Below, piece after piece: positions 7,153-14,190 of a DNA stretch of 14,260 nucleotides. Under the pieces are notes generated by a model, which saw nothing but the letters and a program-made list of their open reading frames with translations, did not search any database and had not been told where the DNA came from. The translations under genes and the position numbers were made by a program. How positions within the stretch are numbered: the stretch's first letter is position 1; every line of letters begins with the position of its first letter. The stretch is from an uncultured Variovorax sp. (GTDB lineage Bacteria; Pseudomonadota; Gammaproteobacteria; Burkholderiales; Burkholderiaceae): contig CAMLCW010000099.1 in the NCBI GenBank assembly GCA_946478645.1, positions 1-14,260 on the forward strand. Reading direction: 5' to 3'.

Positions 7153-7794
7153 ATGACACCTTCTTCGACGTCGCCCCTCCTTCAGATCCAGGATTTGCAC
7201 TTCGCCTACCCCGGCCAATCCGCGCTGGCCCGCGGCTGGTCCGGCACCATCGGCGAAGGCGTCACGCTGCTCTACGGCGACACCGGCAGCGGCAAGTCGA
7301 CCTTGCTGCGGGTGCTGGCGGGCGTGCTGCCTGCTTCGGCCGGGCAACTGCGCGCGGCCGGTGTGGCGCTCGACGCCGAGCCCGAGGCCTACCGGCGTCA
7401 GGTCTTCTTCTGCGAGCCCGCGTCGGAAGCCTTCGACCCGCTCGGCGTGCAGGCCTGCACGGCCTTGATGGGCGAGGGCGATGCGGGTTTCGACAAGGCC
7501 GAGTGGCAGCGCCTGGTCGAGGCCTTCTCGCTCGCGCCGCACCTCGACAAGCAGATGTTCATGCTGTCGACCGGCTCCCGCCGCAAGGTCGGCCTGGCCG
7601 CCGCGCTCGCGTCGGGGCGGCCCGTGGTGCTGCTGGACGATCCCGTCGGCGCGCTCGACGCGCGTTCGGTCCAAGGCCTGTGGCAGGCCATCGCGCGGCG
7701 CGCCGCGCAGCCGGGGCGGGCCGTCGTCGTGGCCAGCAGCGAGCGGATCACGGCGGTGCCGCTGGCGGCGTGCGTCGAACTGCCGTTGGGGTGA
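7153..7794 (+). CDS. Stand-alone ABC-type ATP-binding protein, altered catalytic residues
   Basis: The 213-residue protein is a single ABC nucleotide-binding domain. Walker A is G-D-T-G-S-G-K-S-T (42-50), the signature region is MLSTGSRRKVGLA (137-149) and Walker B is VVLLDDP (158-164). Two residues differ from canonical ATPases. The catalytic Glu after Walker B is Asp (D163), and the switch-region His is missing, the usual position reading VVASSER (192-198). The signature is L-S-T-G-S rather than L-S-G-G-Q. No membrane permease gene is adjacent: upstream is lysR1 and downstream is a convergent hydrolase. Its size and lone-domain form resemble small exporter ATPases such as CcmA, but no ccm genes are nearby. 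It may partner with a permease elsewhere or have weak ATPase activity. Confidence 0.85.
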   Translation: MTPSSTSPLLQIQDLHFAYPGQSALARGWSGTIGEGVTLLYGDTGSGKSTLLRVLAGVLPASAGQLRAAGVALDAEPEAYRRQVFFCEPASEAFDPLGVQACTALMGEGDAGFDKAEWQRLVEAFSLAPHLDKQMFMLSTGSRRKVGLAAALASGRPVVLLDDPVGALDARSVQGLWQAIARRAAQPGRAVVVASSERITAVPLAACVELPLG

Positions 7795-7800
7795 TCGGTT

Positions 7801-7815
7801 GCGGCTCGGGGCCGC
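7801..7815. terminator. Weak GC hairpin between convergent genes
   Basis: GCGGC (7801-7805) and GCCGC (7811-7815) pair across a five-base TCGGG loop in the 33-bp gap between the convergent ABC ATPase and hydrolase genes. The position suits a bidirectional terminator. The stem is only 5 bp and no T-run follows on either strand, so the call is weak. Confidence 0.25.
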
Positions 7816-7827
7816 CGCCACACATCG

Positions 7828-9390
7828 CTACGGTGTGCCAGCCACGCCTTGCATCAAGAGCGTCAGCGCCTTCTCGAGGCTCGCAACCGACGCCTGCGCG
7901 CCCTTGTCGAAGCCCATGCGCACCACGACGAGGTCGTGGGAGGGCACGATCAGCGTGATCTGTCCGCCGGCGCCGAGCATGTAGTAGGCCGTGGCGGGGA
8001 CCGGCCACACGCCCGTGGTGTTGAGCCAGAAGAAGCCGCCATAGACAGGCCGCTGATCGGCCACCCAGGCCGGCGCGGGCGTGCGCACGAAATTGACGAA
8101 GCCCTCGGGCAGCAGACGCTCGCCGTTCCACATGCCATCCTGCAGGTAGAGGTTGCCGAGCCGCGCCCAGTCGCGTGCCGACATGAAGTCGTAGCCCTGC
8201 GCCAGGAAGTTGCCGTAGGGATCGGTCTCGAGCGTCATCGTGCGGATGCCTATCTTGTCGAACAGCGCGCGCTGCGGGAACGACAGGTAAGCCTCGCCGC
8301 GCTTTTCGACGGCGAGCCGGATCAGGTAGTTCGCGATCACCGGGTCGGTGTTGCGGTAGCGGCCGACCGTGCCCGGCGGCCATTGCTGCGGCCGCGTGGC
8401 GGCATAGTCGAACGCGTCGATGCGCCCGGTGTAGAAATAGACGTGGTCGGGGTAGGCGCCGTTGAGGTCGAACTCGGGATCGTCGGGCGCGTTGATGCGC
8501 AATCCGCTCGACATCTGCAGGATGTCGGAGATGCGGATTTCCTTGCGTTTGTCGCCGTCGCCCTGCCATTGCGGAATCGGCGCCGGCTGGTCGAGCCGGT
8601 ACTCGCCCTGGCGGATCAGCAAGCCCAGCAGCGTGGCGGTGACGCTCTTGCCCATCGACCAAGACTCGAGCGGGGTAGTCGGACCGATGCCGTTCATGTA
8701 GCGCTCGCCGACGATTCGCCCCTTGTGCGTGACCACGAAGGCGGCGGTGTAGGCCTCGGGCCGTTCGAACGCGGCCTCGACCGCCTGGCGCACCTTGGCG
8801 GCGTCGATGCCATCCATGGGGCCGCTCGGCAGCACGTTGCCCATCGGCCAGTCCTGCGTCGCGGGATCGGGCAGTGTGCTGGTGACGGCGAGTGGCGCGA
8901 AGAACACGTCGTCCCGGCCTGGCGGCAGCGTGATGCAGCCTTGGGAGCCGAAGTGCCGCGCCACCAGCGTCTTCCCGTTTGGCATTGTGATGCGCACTTC
9001 CTTCCTCTCGCGGTCGACCACCGGTGTGTCGACGTTCCTGCGTTGCGCATACGGTCCGGTGAAGTAGCCGACGTTTTCCGCGGCAACGCCCGGGTCGAGG
9101 CCAGTGATGAAGGCTGCGGAACACATCGCCTTCGCGTACCCCGAGGTGTGATGCTCGAGCGGATCGCCAGGCGGCGGCACGTAGGGCGTATTGAGTTCGT
9201 AGCGCTTGGCGCGTGCGATCAGCGCCTCGCGCGCCGGCAACTGGGCCGTCGACGTGCTGGGGGGAGGAAGCACGCCGATGCCGCCACCTGCGCCCCCGCC
9301 TCCTCCTCCGCCCCCGCCGCATGCAGCGAGCGCTGCGGCAACGACTGCGCCTGTGGCGACGACACAAAGGCCGTAGGGAAACCTCGTCAT
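7828..9390 (-). CDS. Lipoprotein serine hydrolase, class C beta-lactamase fold
   Basis: This 520-residue secreted protein has an N-terminal lipoprotein signal (MTRFPYGL, a hydrophobic core, then lipobox L21-A-A-C24). A Gly-rich linker follows at once (nine Gly, Ala, three Gly). Residues about 45-195 contain no motif I recognise. The C-terminal domain (about 200-515) has the serine beta-lactamase/esterase motifs S245-M-G-K248, Y345-R-N347 and a third-motif candidate GAGGQ (473-477). This places it with EstB/6-aminohexanoate-dimer-hydrolase-like enzymes (Pfam Beta-lactamase) rather than true beta-lactamases. It probably hydrolyses an ester or amide at the cell envelope. The ATG at 9390 was chosen because it gives the signal peptide directly and has GAGGAGCG upstream; a longer ORF upstream lacks this character. 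It lies 79 bp downstream of lysR2 on the same strand, so read-through is possible. Confidence 0.87.
   Translation of the reverse strand: MTRFPYGLCVVATGAVVAAALAACGGGGGGGGGAGGGIGVLPPPSTSTAQLPAREALIARAKRYELNTPYVPPPGDPLEHHTSGYAKAMCSAAFITGLDPGVAAENVGYFTGPYAQRRNVDTPVVDRERKEVRITMPNGKTLVARHFGSQGCITLPPGRDDVFFAPLAVTSTLPDPATQDWPMGNVLPSGPMDGIDAAKVRQAVEAAFERPEAYTAAFVVTHKGRIVGERYMNGIGPTTPLESWSMGKSVTATLLGLLIRQGEYRLDQPAPIPQWQGDGDKRKEIRISDILQMSSGLRINAPDDPEFDLNGAYPDHVYFYTGRIDAFDYAATRPQQWPPGTVGRYRNTDPVIANYLIRLAVEKRGEAYLSFPQRALFDKIGIRTMTLETDPYGNFLAQGYDFMSARDWARLGNLYLQDGMWNGERLLPEGFVNFVRTPAPAWVADQRPVYGGFFWLNTTGVWPVPATAYYMLGAGGQITLIVPSHDLVVVRMGFDKGAQASVASLEKALTLLMQGVAGTP
9292..9318 (-). repeat. Gly-coding simple repeat after the lipobox
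   Basis: Nine consecutive Gly codons are arranged as a mirror: the nonamer GGCGGGGGC, three GGA codons, then the same nonamer again (minus strand). It encodes the flexible linker just after the lipidated Cys. The G-rich minus strand could slip in replication or form secondary structure. Confidence 0.7.
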
Positions 9391-9469
9391 GAACGCTCCT
9401 CGCCCCGTGTTGGGCGGCTGAGTCTCGCCAGAACGGCAGCGCAGCGCAAGTGCAGCATGCGGCCGGCCT

Positions 9470-10399
9470 TCAGACGCCTGCGGTCGCCTGCGCCGCAATC
9501 CAATCCCACACCGCGCGAATCGGCGCCTCGTTCTCGCGCCCTTCGGCCACCACGAGGAAGTAGCTGCCGGTATCGAGCACGGGGCCGAAGGGCTGCACCA
9601 GCGCACCGCTCGCGATCTCTTCGGCGGCGAGCGTGAGGCTCAGCAGCGCGACGCCATGGCCGCCGAGCGCGGCGAGCATGGCGTGCGTCTCGTCGGAGAA
9701 CGACAGGCCCGGCGACTTCATCGCGCGGCCGCGCGGCGGTGCGATGCCGGCCTCGCGGAACCAGCGCGGCCACACGGCGGGCGCGAGCGCATGCGGCTGC
9801 CAGTCGCAGTGGATGAGCTCGTGCTTCGGCAGATCGTCCACGCGCCGGAGCTTGAGCATCGGGCTGCACAGCGGCGCGTAGCGCTCGCGCATGAGTTCGT
9901 GCGCCACCAATCCCGGCCAGTCGCCGCGGCCCGAGCGGATCGCGATGTCGGCATCGCCGCGCGCGAGGTCGACCAGCCGGTCGCCCGCGTGCAGGCGCAG
10001 CTCGACGTCGGGGCAGGCCTGGCGGAAGGCCTCCATGCGCGGCAGCACCCAGCGTGCCGCGAAGGCGGTGTTGGTGGTCAGCGTCACGGCCGGCGAGGCC
10101 GCAGGCCGGCGCAGCTTGTCGATGCCGGCCTCGAGCAGGTCGAAGCCCATGCGCAGGTCGTCGAACAGGCGCTCGCCGGCGGGCGTCAGCACCAGCTGCC
10201 GCGTGAGGCGCCGGAACAGCGGCTGGCCCAGCGTGTCCTCGAGCGCGCGCACCTGGTGGCTGATGGCCGAAGGCGTGACCGACAGCTCCTGCGCGGCGCG
10301 CTGGAAGCTGCGGTGCGCGGCCGCGGCCTCGAAGGCGCGCAGCGACAGCAACGGCGGCAGCCGGCGGGCGGCGCGGATGGATGAGCTCAGTTCTTGCAT
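9470..10399 (-). CDS. LysR-family regulator, GcvA-like (lysR2)
   Basis: This 309-residue LysR regulator has its helix-turn-helix at about residues 15-75 (LRAFEAAAAHRSFQRAAQEL, then SVTPSAISHQVRALE) and an effector-binding domain to the C-terminus. It is of the same GcvA-like subgroup as lysR1, sharing VTPxAISHQVRxLE, LTRQLVLTP-type wing residues, GDWPGLVA, FSDETHA and LVQPFGPVL. I chose the ATG at 10399, which begins MQELSSSI; the open frame continues 62 codons upstream but would cover the intergenic promoter and enter azoR2. It is divergent from azoR2, mirroring the lysR1/azoR1 pair, and most likely regulates that gene. The candidate operator lies 8-23 bp upstream of its start codon, so autorepression is plausible. 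The ligand is unknown. Confidence 0.9.
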   Translation of the reverse strand: MQELSSSIRAARRLPPLLSLRAFEAAAAHRSFQRAAQELSVTPSAISHQVRALEDTLGQPLFRRLTRQLVLTPAGERLFDDLRMGFDLLEAGIDKLRRPAASPAVTLTTNTAFAARWVLPRMEAFRQACPDVELRLHAGDRLVDLARGDADIAIRSGRGDWPGLVAHELMRERYAPLCSPMLKLRRVDDLPKHELIHCDWQPHALAPAVWPRWFREAGIAPPRGRAMKSPGLSFSDETHAMLAALGGHGVALLSLTLAAEEIASGALVQPFGPVLDTGSYFLVVAEGRENEAPIRAVWDWIAAQATAGV

Positions 10400-10406
10400 G
10401 CGTGGA

Positions 10407-10446
10407 GAAACGATCGTTTGTGGCGGCGGGTCTTCATCCCTAGATT
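10407..10446 (+). promoter_or_regulatory. Predicted azoR2 promoter with palindromic LysR-type operator
   Basis: The plus strand reads GAAACGATCGTTTGTG (10407-10422), whose first part contains the perfect 12-bp palindrome AAACGATCGTTT (10408-10419). A -35 candidate TTGTGG (10418-10423), a 17-bp spacer and a -10 candidate TAGATT (10441-10446) follow. The predicted start is near 10453, with a leader of about 47 nt to the azoR2 ATG. The geometry matches the azoR1 promoter base for base in spacing. Confidence 0.6.
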
Positions 10447-10499
10447 CGAGGTCTGCGCCGCCATTGTGGCAGCGCCCCATGCAACAAGGAACCTCACCC

Positions 10500-11210
10500 A
10501 TGAAAGCCGGCCACCTGAACCTCCTCCATATCGATGCCAGCGCCCGACCGGGCCGCTCCGGGATCGATCCGCATGGCTCGCACACGCGCCGCCTGTCCGC
10601 ACGCTTCGTCGAACGCTGGCAAGCTGTGCGCCCCGGCGACCGCGTCGACTACCTCGACGTGGGCCAGCATCCGCCCGCGCACGTCGATGCGCGCTGGATC
10701 CATGCCGCCTTCACGCCGCCCGAGGCGCGTGAGCCGTGGATGGCCGATGTGCTGGCCGAGAGCGACCGGCTCGTCGACCAGCTCGTCGCGGCCGACCTGA
10801 TCGTGGTCGGCCTGCCGATGTACAACTTCAGCGTGCCCGCGCAGTTCAAGGCGTGGATCGACAACATCGTGCGCGTGGGCCGCACCTTCGGTTTCGATCG
10901 GGCGCGCGGCGCGGTGCCGTACTGGCCGATGCTCGCGGACATGGGCAAGCGCATGGTGCTGCTGGGCGCGCGCGGCGACCACGGCTACGACCCGGGCGGG
11001 CGCATCGCGCACCTGAACCACACCGAAAGCAGCGTGCGCTCGGTGTTCGGCTACATCGGCGTGACCGAGGTGCACGAGGCCGCGGTCGAGTGCGACGAGT
11101 TCGGCGGCGAACAGCTGGCGCAATCGCTCGCCAGGGCCGAAGGCGCGGTCGACCGGCTGGTGGACGAACTCGCGGCGGCGGTGCCGGTGTCCGATGCGGT
11201 CGCCGCCTGA
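10500..11210 (+). CDS. azoR: FMN-dependent NAD(P)H oxidoreductase, AzoR-like (copy 2)
   Basis: This 236-residue flavodoxin-fold oxidoreductase is a paralogue of the protein at 5401-6069. The FMN loop HIDASARPGRSG (10-21) is identical between the two. EPWM-DVLAESD (79-89), LPMYNF (105-110) and KAWIDN-VR (117-125) are nearly so. The second flavin loop differs, reading GARGDHGYDPGG (156-167) here against TSCGSSGYAPGG in copy 1, so acceptor preference may differ. It also has about 14 more residues than copy 1, partly at the N-terminus. AAGGA lies 9 bp before the ATG. It is divergent from lysR2 and ends 15 bp from the convergent MFS gene. It probably reduces quinones or azo/nitro compounds with NAD(P)H in the cytoplasm. 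Confidence 0.88.
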   Translation: MKAGHLNLLHIDASARPGRSGIDPHGSHTRRLSARFVERWQAVRPGDRVDYLDVGQHPPAHVDARWIHAAFTPPEAREPWMADVLAESDRLVDQLVAADLIVVGLPMYNFSVPAQFKAWIDNIVRVGRTFGFDRARGAVPYWPMLADMGKRMVLLGARGDHGYDPGGRIAHLNHTESSVRSVFGYIGVTEVHEAAVECDEFGGEQLAQSLARAEGAVDRLVDELAAAVPVSDAVAA

Positions 11211-11231
11211 CCGTTCATTCGCAGGTCAGGC
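11205..11231. terminator. Putative bidirectional hairpin spanning both stop codons
   Basis: GCCTGACC (11205-11212) and GGTCAGGC (11224-11231) form a perfect 8-bp stem with an 11-base loop in the 15-bp gap between convergent azoR2 and the MFS gene. Both stop codons (11208-11210 and 11226-11228) lie inside the stem arms. There is no T-run, so it may act as a transcript-end stabiliser or a weak terminator in both directions. Confidence 0.45.
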
Positions 11232-12416
11232 CCGCGCCGAGGCGCAGTCGGCCGCCGTGGCTGTGTGGTCGCGGCGGTCGAGCGAACGGCTCCAGAGTGC
11301 GATCGCCAGGCCCGCGAGCGTCAGCAGCGCGGCCACCCAGCCGAGTGCGCGCAGGCCCGGTCCGTGGTCGATGACCACGCCGCCGATCCAGGCGCCGAGC
11401 GCATTGCCAAGATTGAAGGCGGCGATGTTGAGGCTCGATGCCAGGTTCTGGCCCGCGCCCGTGGCCTTTTCGAGCACGCGCAACTGCATCGGCGCCACGG
11501 TGGCGAACGCGGCGATGCCGAGCAGGCCGACGAACGCCACGGCGGCAAAGGGCGTGCCGATGACGAACTGCATCGCGCCCAGCACCGCGGCCAGCGCCAC
11601 CAGCGTGCCGAGCACCGCGGGCATGGTCGCGCGGTCGGCCAGCCGGCCGCCGAGCAGGTTGCCGGCCGCCAGACCGGCGCCGAACACCAGCAGGATCGGC
11701 GACACGGCCGATTCGGCCACGCCCGTCACCTGGGTCAGCAGCGGCTGGATGTAGGTGAAGACGACGAACACGCCCGCATAGCCGAGCACCGTCATCGCGA
11801 GGCCGAGCAGCACTTGGCCGCGAGCGAGCACCGCGAGCTCGTCGCGCACGCTGGCGGGTGCGGCCTCGGCCTTGACGCGCGGCACGAACAGCGCGAGCAC
11901 CGCGAAGGCCAGCACGCCGATCACGGTGACGGCCCAGAAGGTGGCGCGCCAGCCGTAATGCAGCCCGAGCCAGGCGCCGGCCGGCACGCCGAGCAGCGTC
12001 GCGGCCGTGAGGCCGGTGAACATGATGGCGATGGCCGATGCGCGGCGCTCGGGCGCGACCAGCCCGGTGGCCACCACCGCGCCGACGCCGAAGAAGGTGC
12101 CGTGCGCGAGCGAGGTGATCACGCGCGCGGCCATGAGCATCTCGTAGTTCGGCGCCAGCGCGCAAGCCAGGTTGCCGAGCGTGAAGATGGCCATCAGCGC
12201 GAGCAGCACCGTCTTGCGCGGCAGCCGCCGCGTGGCGATGGTGAGCAGCGGCGCGCCGACCGCGACCCCGAGCGCATAGCCCGAGATCAGCAGGCCGGCG
12301 GCCGTGATGGAGACGTGGAGATCGTTCGAGACCTGCAGCAGCAGGCCCATGATGACGAATTCGGTGGTGCCTATTCCGAAGGCACCGGCGGTGAGGGCAA
12401 GAAGGGCGATGGGCAT
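11226..12416 (-). CDS. MFS transporter, DHA1 family, YdhP/AraJ-like
   Basis: This 396-residue inner-membrane exporter has about 12 hydrophobic helices in two six-helix halves, the size of the DHA1 drug:H+ antiporter group. The first helix carries GAFGIGTTEFVIMGLLL, a hallmark of the YdhP/AraJ/sugar-efflux branch. AIFTLGNLACALAP, RVITSLAHGTFFGVGAVVA and SLNIAAFNLGNALGAWIGG near the end closely follow E. coli YdhP as I recall it. The loop motif between helices 2 and 3 is degenerate, while the equivalent in the second half reads GGRLADR. It probably exports a drug-like or metabolite substrate by proton exchange. It is divergent from lysR3 (89-bp spacer), its likely regulator. No clear Shine-Dalgarno precedes the ATG. 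The substrate cannot be told. Confidence 0.9.
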   Translation of the reverse strand: MPIALLALTAGAFGIGTTEFVIMGLLLQVSNDLHVSITAAGLLISGYALGVAVGAPLLTIATRRLPRKTVLLALMAIFTLGNLACALAPNYEMLMAARVITSLAHGTFFGVGAVVATGLVAPERRASAIAIMFTGLTAATLLGVPAGAWLGLHYGWRATFWAVTVIGVLAFAVLALFVPRVKAEAAPASVRDELAVLARGQVLLGLAMTVLGYAGVFVVFTYIQPLLTQVTGVAESAVSPILLVFGAGLAAGNLLGGRLADRATMPAVLGTLVALAAVLGAMQFVIGTPFAAVAFVGLLGIAAFATVAPMQLRVLEKATGAGQNLASSLNIAAFNLGNALGAWIGGVVIDHGPGLRALGWVAALLTLAGLAIALWSRSLDRRDHTATAADCASARA

Positions 12417-12444
12417 GATGCACGTACTGTGCGGCCGAAATCCG

Positions 12445-12493
12445 CTTGTGACTAGAATGCCGCTGCTACACGCACTTGTGATTTGAATTCACA
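12445..12493. promoter_or_regulatory. Predicted lysR3/MFS control region with two LysR boxes
   Basis: Two 16-bp direct repeats, CTTGTGACTAGAATGC (12445-12460) and CTTGTGATTTGAATTC (12475-12490), match at 13 of 16 positions and start exactly 30 bp apart. The second lies within the 17-bp near-palindrome TGTGATTTGAATTCACA (12477-12493), which contains the T-N11-A core typical of LysR binding sites. The first contains TAGAAT (12453-12458), a good -10 for lysR3, though no good -35 precedes it. The arrangement suggests a high-affinity site and a second site for a LysR tetramer. Confidence 0.55.
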
Positions 12494-12505
12494 GAAAGTA
12501 CAGCC

Positions 12506-13468
12506 ATGCCCCGCATCGACGTCAATCGCTCCGGCGAAATGGAAGCCTTCGTGCAGGTGGTGGAGGCGGGCGGCTTCTCGGCCGCCGCGCGGCAGCTCGA
12601 CATGACGCCCTCGGCCGTGAGCAAGCTGGTGGCGCGGCTCGAGCAGCGCCTGGGCGTGCAGCTGGTGCACCGTTCCACGCGCAAGCTGCAGCTCACGCCC
12701 GAAGGGCTGCACTTCTACGAGCGCAGCACGCGGGTGCTGGCCGACCTCGAAGAGGCCGAGCGCTGCGCCGCCGCGGGCGCCGCGCCGCGCGGGCGCGTGA
12801 GCATCAATGCGAGCGTGTCCTTCGGCCACCACAAGCTGGTGCCGCTGGTGCCGCGACTGCTCGAGCAGCATCCGCAGATCACGCTCGACATCGCGCTGAC
12901 CGACCGCATCGTCGACCTGATGGACGAGCGCGCCGACATCGCGATCCGCTGGGGCCAGCTGCCGCCGTCCGACCTGGTGGCGCGGCGTCTGGGCGAAACG
13001 AGCCAGTCGATCGTGGCGGCGCCCGCCTACCTCGCAAAGTACGGAACCCCGCGCACGCCGCAAGAGCTGGAGGCGCACAACCGGCTGGGTTGGAGCTACC
13101 GCCGCAACACGCCCGATTGGCCACTGCGCGTGGACGGCCGTTCGATCGCATTGCCGGTGGCGGGGCCGGTGCGCGCAGGCGACGGCGAAACGCTGCGGCA
13201 ACTGGCCATCGCAGGCGCGGGCGTGGCGCGGCTGTCGCTCTACCACGTGCAGCACGACATCGATGCAGGCCGGCTCGTGCCGCTGCTCGAGGAATTCAAC
13301 CCCGGCGAGGTGGAGCCGATCCACGCGGTCTACATCGGCAAGGCGGGCACGCTGCCGGCGCGGGTGCGCGCGGTGCTCGACTTCCTGGTGGCGAATGCGG
13401 GCGTGGGCGGCGGGCGCTACACGCTCAGGCGCAGCGCGCCGATGCCCTCGAACGCCACCGTCACCTGA
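12506..13468 (+). CDS. LysR-family regulator (lysR3), divergent from MFS exporter
   Basis: This 320-residue LysR regulator has its helix-turn-helix at about residues 9-68 (MEAFVQVVEAGGFSAAARQL, then TPSAVSKLVARLEQRLGVQL). An effector domain follows, with ADIAIRWGQL and LVARRLGE typical of the CrgA/DsdC-like branch. It is thus a different subgroup from lysR1 and lysR2, which are GcvA-like. Its start is the ATG at 12506, 89 bp from the MFS start. Position predicts control of the MFS exporter and of itself through the boxes in the spacer. Its 3' end runs 52 bp into the convergent hydratase gene. The last residues (RYTLRRSAPMPSNATVT) are therefore antisense to hydratase codons and may be a non-conserved tail. 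The ligand is unknown. Confidence 0.9.
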   Translation: MPRIDVNRSGEMEAFVQVVEAGGFSAAARQLDMTPSAVSKLVARLEQRLGVQLVHRSTRKLQLTPEGLHFYERSTRVLADLEEAERCAAAGAAPRGRVSINASVSFGHHKLVPLVPRLLEQHPQITLDIALTDRIVDLMDERADIAIRWGQLPPSDLVARRLGETSQSIVAAPAYLAKYGTPRTPQELEAHNRLGWSYRRNTPDWPLRVDGRSIALPVAGPVRAGDGETLRQLAIAGAGVARLSLYHVQHDIDAGRLVPLLEEFNPGEVEPIHAVYIGKAGTLPARVRAVLDFLVANAGVGGGRYTLRRSAPMPSNATVT

Positions 13469-14190
13469 TCGCCGCGCCGGCACGGCAGGATGCCGACCCA
13501 CGAGCCGGTGGTGACGATGCTGCCGGCCGGCGCGGTGCGGCCGTGGCGCGTGAGGTGGCGCAGCCAGATGGGCAACAGCCAGGCCGGATCGCCGAGCGGA
13601 TGCGTGCCTTCGCGCACCACGGGCGCGGTATCGCCGATGGTGGTTTCGCAGCGCTGCGAGGCCCAGTCGACCGCGGCGAAGGGTTGCCATTCGCCGAGCG
13701 CGAGTGCGCCATGCACCTGCGAATCGGCGAGGCGCAGCAGCGCGGGCGTGGCGGCGAGGTCTTGCCAGCGCGAATCGACGATCTCGACCGAGACGGCCAT
13801 GGCGTCGACGAGTGCCGCGGCGTCAGCTGCGCTGTCGAGCGAAGCGGCCATGGCGGGCGTCACGTCGCGGCCGAGGCGCAGCGCGATCTCGGTCTCGAAG
13901 CCGGGCGCATGGAAGTGGATGTCGCCGAAATCGGCCGGGGCGGTGCGCACGCCGGTGGGTGGCAGCGGCGCATGCGTGAGGGTCGCGCTGCGCGAGGCGC
14001 CGCCGGATTTCCAGGCGCGCGGTGCGGACTCGTCGGCAAACCAGCCGAGCGCTGCCGCGACGGCGTCCTGCACTTCATAGGCCTGCGTCGGGTTTTCCAG
14101 CGTGTCGAGCCAGGGCGTGGCATCGAGTGTTTGGTTGGATTGGCGGGCCTGGATCAGGGCGTCGGTGAGGGCTGTTTGCTTGGGGGTCAT
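13417..14190 (-). CDS. 2-keto-4-pentenoate hydratase, MhpD-type (FAH superfamily)
   Basis: This 257-residue protein belongs to the hydratase/decarboxylase branch of the fumarylacetoacetate hydrolase fold. This branch adds water to 2-oxopent-4-enoate-type products of aromatic meta-cleavage. Features are QAYEVQDAV (36-44), AWKSG (59-63, family G-W-K-x-G), the metal-binding pair E99 and E101 in GFETEIAL, and the third ligand E136 in VEIVDSRW. GSIVTTGSWVG (223-233) near the end is also typical. Length matches MhpD (about 260-270). I chose the ATG at 14190; an in-frame GTG at 14256 would add an Asn-rich stretch without family character. No other meta-pathway gene is in the window, so the aromatic pathway is not shown. 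Its last 17 codons overlap the lysR3 tail on the other strand. Confidence 0.87.
   Translation of the reverse strand: MTPKQTALTDALIQARQSNQTLDATPWLDTLENPTQAYEVQDAVAAALGWFADESAPRAWKSGGASRSATLTHAPLPPTGVRTAPADFGDIHFHAPGFETEIALRLGRDVTPAMAASLDSAADAAALVDAMAVSVEIVDSRWQDLAATPALLRLADSQVHGALALGEWQPFAAVDWASQRCETTIGDTAPVVREGTHPLGDPAWLLPIWLRHLTRHGRTAPAGSIVTTGSWVGILPCRRGDQVTVAFEGIGALRLSV

Noticed and set aside
7828..9390. True antibiotic beta-lactamase
   Set aside because: It has a long lipoprotein N-terminus and S-M-G-K/Y-R-N motifs with no clear K-T-G, which fits esterase/amide hydrolase relatives better.
7849..9636. Plus-strand 595-codon open frame opposite the lipoprotein hydrolase
   Set aside because: Its translation has no domain, and the minus strand encodes a signal peptide plus SxxK and YxN motifs in the right order.
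11265..12455. Plus-strand 396-codon frame opposite the MFS gene
   Set aside because: It is His/Glu/Arg-rich shadow sequence; the minus strand gives a well-formed 12-helix transporter.
12477..12493. CRP-like site TGTGA...TCACA
   Set aside because: The half-sites are separated by 7 rather than 6 bases, and the sequence is part of a direct repeat in a LysR-divergent spacer, so a LysR box is the better reading.
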